From positions 22,459 to 86,458 of the forward strand of contig JADFRG010000008.1 in NCBI GenBank assembly GCA_022561385.1: a stretch of DNA of 64,000 bases, written 5' to 3'. This stretch comes from Chloroflexota bacterium (GTDB lineage: Bacteria; Chloroflexota; Anaerolineae; Anaerolineales; E44-bin32). Each line of letters starts with the position of its first letter. The first letter of the stretch is position 1. The position numbers and the translations under genes were made by a program. Below the pieces are notes generated by a model that saw only the letters and a list, made by a program, of their open reading frames with translations, was not told the origin of the DNA and ran no database searches. Shown piece after piece: positions 59,125-64,000 of this stretch.

Positions 59125-61530
59125 ATGGACAGCTTCCTGGAATTCAAGCCACGGATCGAAGGTAACCCGCCCAGGTTACCGCCTATTGCGCTCGTGAGTT
59201 TTGCGCTGCTGCTTGTGGCGCTGTTGATCGTGGCCCGCGGGATTTCCGACGTGAGCCTCGGCCTGGAGGCGTTTCTGCTCGCAGCGATGGCGATCGGCGG
59301 AGCCGTCGTTGGGTGGTCGCTCGCGCTCACCCATATGGGAATGGGACTGGCGTTCCTTGTATCTCTCCTGGCGGGTGTGGTCGGCATGCTTTTCATGGTG
59401 GGGCAGATCGGCGACAAGTTTGCGGCGATGGTGGGCTCGCTGGTCGAAATGGCGGGCCCCTTGTGGCGGTCGGTCGTCGCTGCGGGAGTTCCCGACTGGT
59501 CTCCGGTGGCGGAAACGGCTGCCCTACTCGCCCGTGCGGTCTCGGTGGTGACCGGACGCGGCGTCCATTGGCTGACGACCTGGATCCGCGGGGAGCCCTC
59601 CTTTGACCCGGTCGCCGCGGCATTGATTTGGAGTTTGCTCATCTGGTCGGTGGCCGCATGGGCTGGCTGGATTTATGGCAGGCACCATCGGGCGCTGATC
59701 GCATTGCTCCCCGCAAGCGTGCTCATGATTTCAACCTTCGCCTACCTCGGCGCCGAATCCGGGCCGGTCATCTGGCTGCTCGCCGTTCTCCTGATCTTAT
59801 TGGCGCTTGCGAGACATACGCTGCTCCGAAAAGAGTGGTTGCGGCGAAAGGTCAAGTTCTCCGAGCGCATCTGGCAGGGCATCGGCGGCTGGGCGCTTAT
59901 CGTCTCCGTGGCGTTGGTCGCCTTGGCAGCCGCATTACAGAACGTGTCGCTCGAAGACTTCCTGCGGGCTCCTCGCACCCTCAGCGACGAACAAGAGGCG
60001 CTTAGAGAGACCGTGACGGACGCGCTCGGGTTAAGAGATCAACGTTTTGAGCGCCAGCGCGCCGTGATGGACAAGCTCCGTGCCCCCGGGCTGCCTCGCC
60101 AGCAACTCATCGGGTCCGGGCCTGAGCTCTCCGAAAAGATCGTCATGGAGGTCCGTGATCTTCCGGGCGATACTTCCGGTCCGATTTCGGGCCGTTTCTA
60201 CCTGAGGAGCACCACCTACGATGTCTATACCAGCCGCGGGTGGATGACTTCGGAGACCGACGTCAAAGGTTATGCGGCGGGGGAGCGGATTCGGCCAGAG
60301 AGCCGGCCCGGCTACCGTTCGGTGCTGCAGGAGATTTCCGTGGTCGGTGAGCTGGGGCCGCTGGTTTATGCAGCCGGGCCGCTGGTGTCCGCCGACCGGG
60401 AGTTTTTAGTGCAATGGCGCGGTGAAAGTGATGATTTCGGAGCGATCTTAATGGAGGGCGACGAGTCCTACCGGTCGCAGTCCTTAATCCTGGATCTGAC
60501 CGCAGACGAGTTGAAAGCTGCGGACCAGTCCTATCCGGATTGGGTCAGTCCACACTACCTGGAACTGCCGAGAACGCTGCCCGATCGCGTATTCGTCTTG
60601 GCCCGCAATCTGACTGCGAATGAGGCCACGCCCTATGACCGTGCGCGAGCGATCGAGGGCTACCTGCGGGCTTTTCCATATACGCTGGATTTGGACCTGC
60701 CGCCCGCCGGGCAGGACGTGGTGGACTACTTCCTGTTTGACCTGCAGAAAGGTTATTGTGACTATTATGCCAGCTCGATGGTTGTGTTAGCCAGAGCCTC
60801 GGGTTTGCCGGCCAGGCTGGTGGTCGGCTACATCGCCGAACGGTACGATGAGGATTTGCAAGCGTACGTAATTTCGGAGGCCGAGGCGCACTCCTGGGCG
60901 GAAATTTACTTTCCAGGCTACGGCTGGATCGAGTTCGAGCCGACCGGCGGCCGGGAACCCGTCTATAGATTGGAGGAGACCGATGGGCTGGCTTCATCTT
61001 CATCTTCCGCGACCGCGGATGAAAGGGACCTGGACGGGTCGGCTAGCGGCCTCGAAGTAGGTGGAGAGCTCGGCATAAGTTGGATTCTGCTGGCGCTGCC
61101 GGTGGCGATCGTCGGTGCCGCAGCCCTTTACTGGGAGCGCCTGAGATATCGTGGTTTTTCCGCTGAGCAAGTATCGGTCGATCTCTATGTGGCGATGAGG
61201 CGGCTGGCCGGCCGGCTCGCGATCCCGCTCCACGATGGGTATACCCCGGCTCAGTTTGCGGAGGTTCTTGGGCTTGCGCTCAAGGCTAAGGGAGAAAGGT
61301 ACACGTACGTCGCGTCGGCTGTCGAGGACGTGGCCTTCCTGGCCAAGGCCTATGAAGACGTGAGCTACAGGATGCATACAGATCAGCTTCCCGCTAAAGC
61401 GCTCTTGATTCGTACTTGGGGCCGGATCAGAAGACGACTGTGGTTGTTGTGGATGGTGGAGAAAATCGGCGGTCTGAGGATTCCTCTTATAATTCCGGCT
61501 ACCGGCCATAAGGATGGAGAAGCGTTCTGA
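59125..61530 (+). CDS. Transglutaminase-like membrane protein (TgpA-like)
   Basis: Multiple N-terminal TM helices. VDYFLFDLQKGYCDYYASSMVVLARASGLPARLVVGYIAER...EAEAHSWAEIYFPGYGWIEFEPTGG (Cys-His-Asp). C-terminal TM. Confidence 0.93.
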   Translation: MDSFLEFKPRIEGNPPRLPPIALVSFALLLVALLIVARGISDVSLGLEAFLLAAMAIGGAVVGWSLALTHMGMGLAFLVSLLAGVVGMLFMVGQIGDKFAAMVGSLVEMAGPLWRSVVAAGVPDWSPVAETAALLARAVSVVTGRGVHWLTTWIRGEPSFDPVAAALIWSLLIWSVAAWAGWIYGRHHRALIALLPASVLMISTFAYLGAESGPVIWLLAVLLILLALARHTLLRKEWLRRKVKFSERIWQGIGGWALIVSVALVALAAALQNVSLEDFLRAPRTLSDEQEALRETVTDALGLRDQRFERQRAVMDKLRAPGLPRQQLIGSGPELSEKIVMEVRDLPGDTSGPISGRFYLRSTTYDVYTSRGWMTSETDVKGYAAGERIRPESRPGYRSVLQEISVVGELGPLVYAAGPLVSADREFLVQWRGESDDFGAILMEGDESYRSQSLILDLTADELKAADQSYPDWVSPHYLELPRTLPDRVFVLARNLTANEATPYDRARAIEGYLRAFPYTLDLDLPPAGQDVVDYFLFDLQKGYCDYYASSMVVLARASGLPARLVVGYIAERYDEDLQAYVISEAEAHSWAEIYFPGYGWIEFEPTGGREPVYRLEETDGLASSSSSATADERDLDGSASGLEVGGELGISWILLALPVAIVGAAALYWERLRYRGFSAEQVSVDLYVAMRRLAGRLAIPLHDGYTPAQFAEVLGLALKAKGERYTYVASAVEDVAFLAKAYEDVSYRMHTDQLPAKALLIRTWGRIRRRLWLLWMVEKIGGLRIPLIIPATGHKDGEAF

Positions 61531-61586
61531 GCGAACCACAAGTCACAGGACTGGAAACCGAGCGAGCCGCGGGCCCTGCGACCGAT

Positions 61587-62608
61587 ATGGGGCAGGCGCC
61601 GGATTCTCTGCTCGAGGTCAGAGATCTGGTCACACAGTTCAATACCGAGGATGGAACCGTACATGCGGTGAACGGAATCTCCTATTCGCTCCACGATGGA
61701 GAAACGATGGGAATAGTTGGCGAGAGCGGGTGCGGCAAATCTGTGCACGCCTTGTCGATCATGCGATTGATTCCTACCCCCCCCGGCAAAATCGTCGCGG
61801 GCCAGGTTTTTTATCAGCGGCGTGATCTCCTGCAAGCCTCTGAGGAAGACATGCGCCACGTCCGAGGCGGAGAGATTGCAATGATATTTCAAGACCCGAT
61901 GACCTCTCTCAATCCGGTGATGACCATCGGAAGGCAGATCACCGAGGCGGTGGAACTTCATCGCGGGCTGAAGGGAAAAGCCGCGACGAATCGAGCGATA
62001 GAGATGCTTGAGATGGTCGGCATCCCAGAGCCTGCGCAGCGCGTCAAGTCCTATCCTCATGAGTTCTCCGGTGGGATGCGCCAAAGAGCGATGATTGCGA
62101 TGGCGCTTTCTACCGAGCCCACGATCTTGATCGCCGATGAGCCAACTACCGCATTGGACGTGACGATTCAGGCTCAAATTGTGGATCTCGTGACCCGCCT
62201 GCGGGACACGCTCGAGATGTCGATGATTTGGATCACTCACGACCTGGGCGTCGTGGCGGGCCTGGCGGATCGAGTTCAAGTGATGTATGCCGGTTTTCTC
62301 GTCGAGAGAGCCTCGGTGAAGGAAATCTATGCCAACCCACGCCATCCCTATACGCTTGGACTGCTGAACTCATTGCCGAGGGTGGACAGGCGCAAAACGC
62401 ATAAGCGGCTGAATCCAATTCCCGGACGACCTCCAGATCTGCTCGACCTGCCCCCGGGATGCCCCTTTGTTTCGCGCTGCCCGTTCGCGATCGAGCGCTG
62501 CCTGGAAGAAAATCCTCAACTCGAAAGGATCGCTGACGGCCATGAGATCGCGTGTTGGGTAGATGTCAGATCCGCTCCTACGCATGAGGCGGGAGTGGTG
62601 TTCCTGTC

Positions 62609-62612
<4 letters not shown>
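61587..62612 (+). CDS. Oligopeptide/dipeptide ABC transporter ATP-binding protein (DppD/OppD-like)
   Basis: [84 protein letters not shown], oligopeptide C-terminal [14 protein letters not shown]. Confidence 0.95.
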
Positions 62613-63613
<1,001 letters not shown>

Positions 63614-63792
63614 CCGGTTAGAATAATGTAAGCTGTTTTTGCCCTAAACTAATAGACGTTTCAGCGCAAATTTTCACAAGAAGGGAGGTGCTTGATTATT
63701 GGGATACCCTGACGGCGCTTATCAACACCGGCCTGGCGATGAACGCATAGGCCATGCTCCAAGATGATGAGACTTAGAGGAGGAATTAGGTA

Positions 63793-64000
63793 ATGAGGAA
63801 GAAGAGATGGATGGCGTTTAGCCTGACCCTTGCTTTTGGGGTGGTGCTAGGCGCCTGCGCACAGCCGGCCGCCCCCGCGGCCGTGCCCGATGTCGACACG
63901 AGCGGCTTCGAGGCCGAGATCGCGGACCTCCAGGCGGAGCTTGCCGCGGCCCAGGCGGCTGGATCGGATGAAGTTGCCGCCCTTCAGGCCGAGCTGGAAG
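63793..64000 (+). CDS. Lipoprotein with coiled-coil N-terminus, truncated by the window end (possibly an ABC substrate-binding protein)
   Basis: AGGAGG SD, then MRKKRWMAFSLTLAFGVVLGACAQPAAPAAVPDVDTSGFEAEIADLQAELAAAQAAGSDEVAALQAELE, running open to base 64000. Confidence 0.75.
   Translation, partial: MRKKRWMAFSLTLAFGVVLGACAQPAAPAAVPDVDTSGFEAEIADLQAELAAAQAAGSDEVAALQAELE

Noticed and set aside
56857-61530. MoxR-DUF58-transglutaminase operon as a novel system
   Set aside because: This is a common and well-known gene arrangement. Annotated but not reported as novel.

Overview
This is a 64 kb GC-rich bacterial chromosomal window, probably from Chloroflexota (inferred from 16S and gene content; not searched). 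It carries about 48 supportable CDSs, one complete rRNA operon (16S, tRNA-Ile(GAT), tRNA-Ala(TGC), 23S, 5S), and tRNA-Pro, tRNA-Gly and tRNA-Met(CAT).

Most CDSs are housekeeping: phosphohexomutase, glycerate kinase, uvrC, homoserine dehydrogenase, rarA, maf, PBP, rsgA, coaE, guaA, xpt, lexA, tatA, dnaX-ybaB-recR, trmD, MoxR/DUF58/transglutaminase, and an oligopeptide ABC transporter.

The accessory observations I rate highest are:
(1) a tandem 80/81-bp duplication of the recR translation start, giving short ORFs chained by ATGA overlaps into recR;
(2) a ~72-bp tandem repeat array at 46.84-47.06 kb that resembles the 3' end of tRNA-Ile plus adjacent 16S-23S spacer;
(3) a family of G-rich/C-rich intergenic palindromic elements (GGGGAGC/GCTCCCC) at four or more loci;
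(4) an uncharacterised SCO1664/DUF3090/MSMEG_4193 three-gene module;
(5) a locus with paired ECF sigma/anti-sigma genes and DUF7282-like lipoproteins, one with a cupredoxin domain;
(6) an MFS-cyclase-like fusion;
(7) a Ser/Thr phosphatase/FHA cluster;
(8) two unassigned intergenic regions with RNA-like structure.

No CRISPR array, phage or transposase was seen. All family names are from reading motifs, not database searches.
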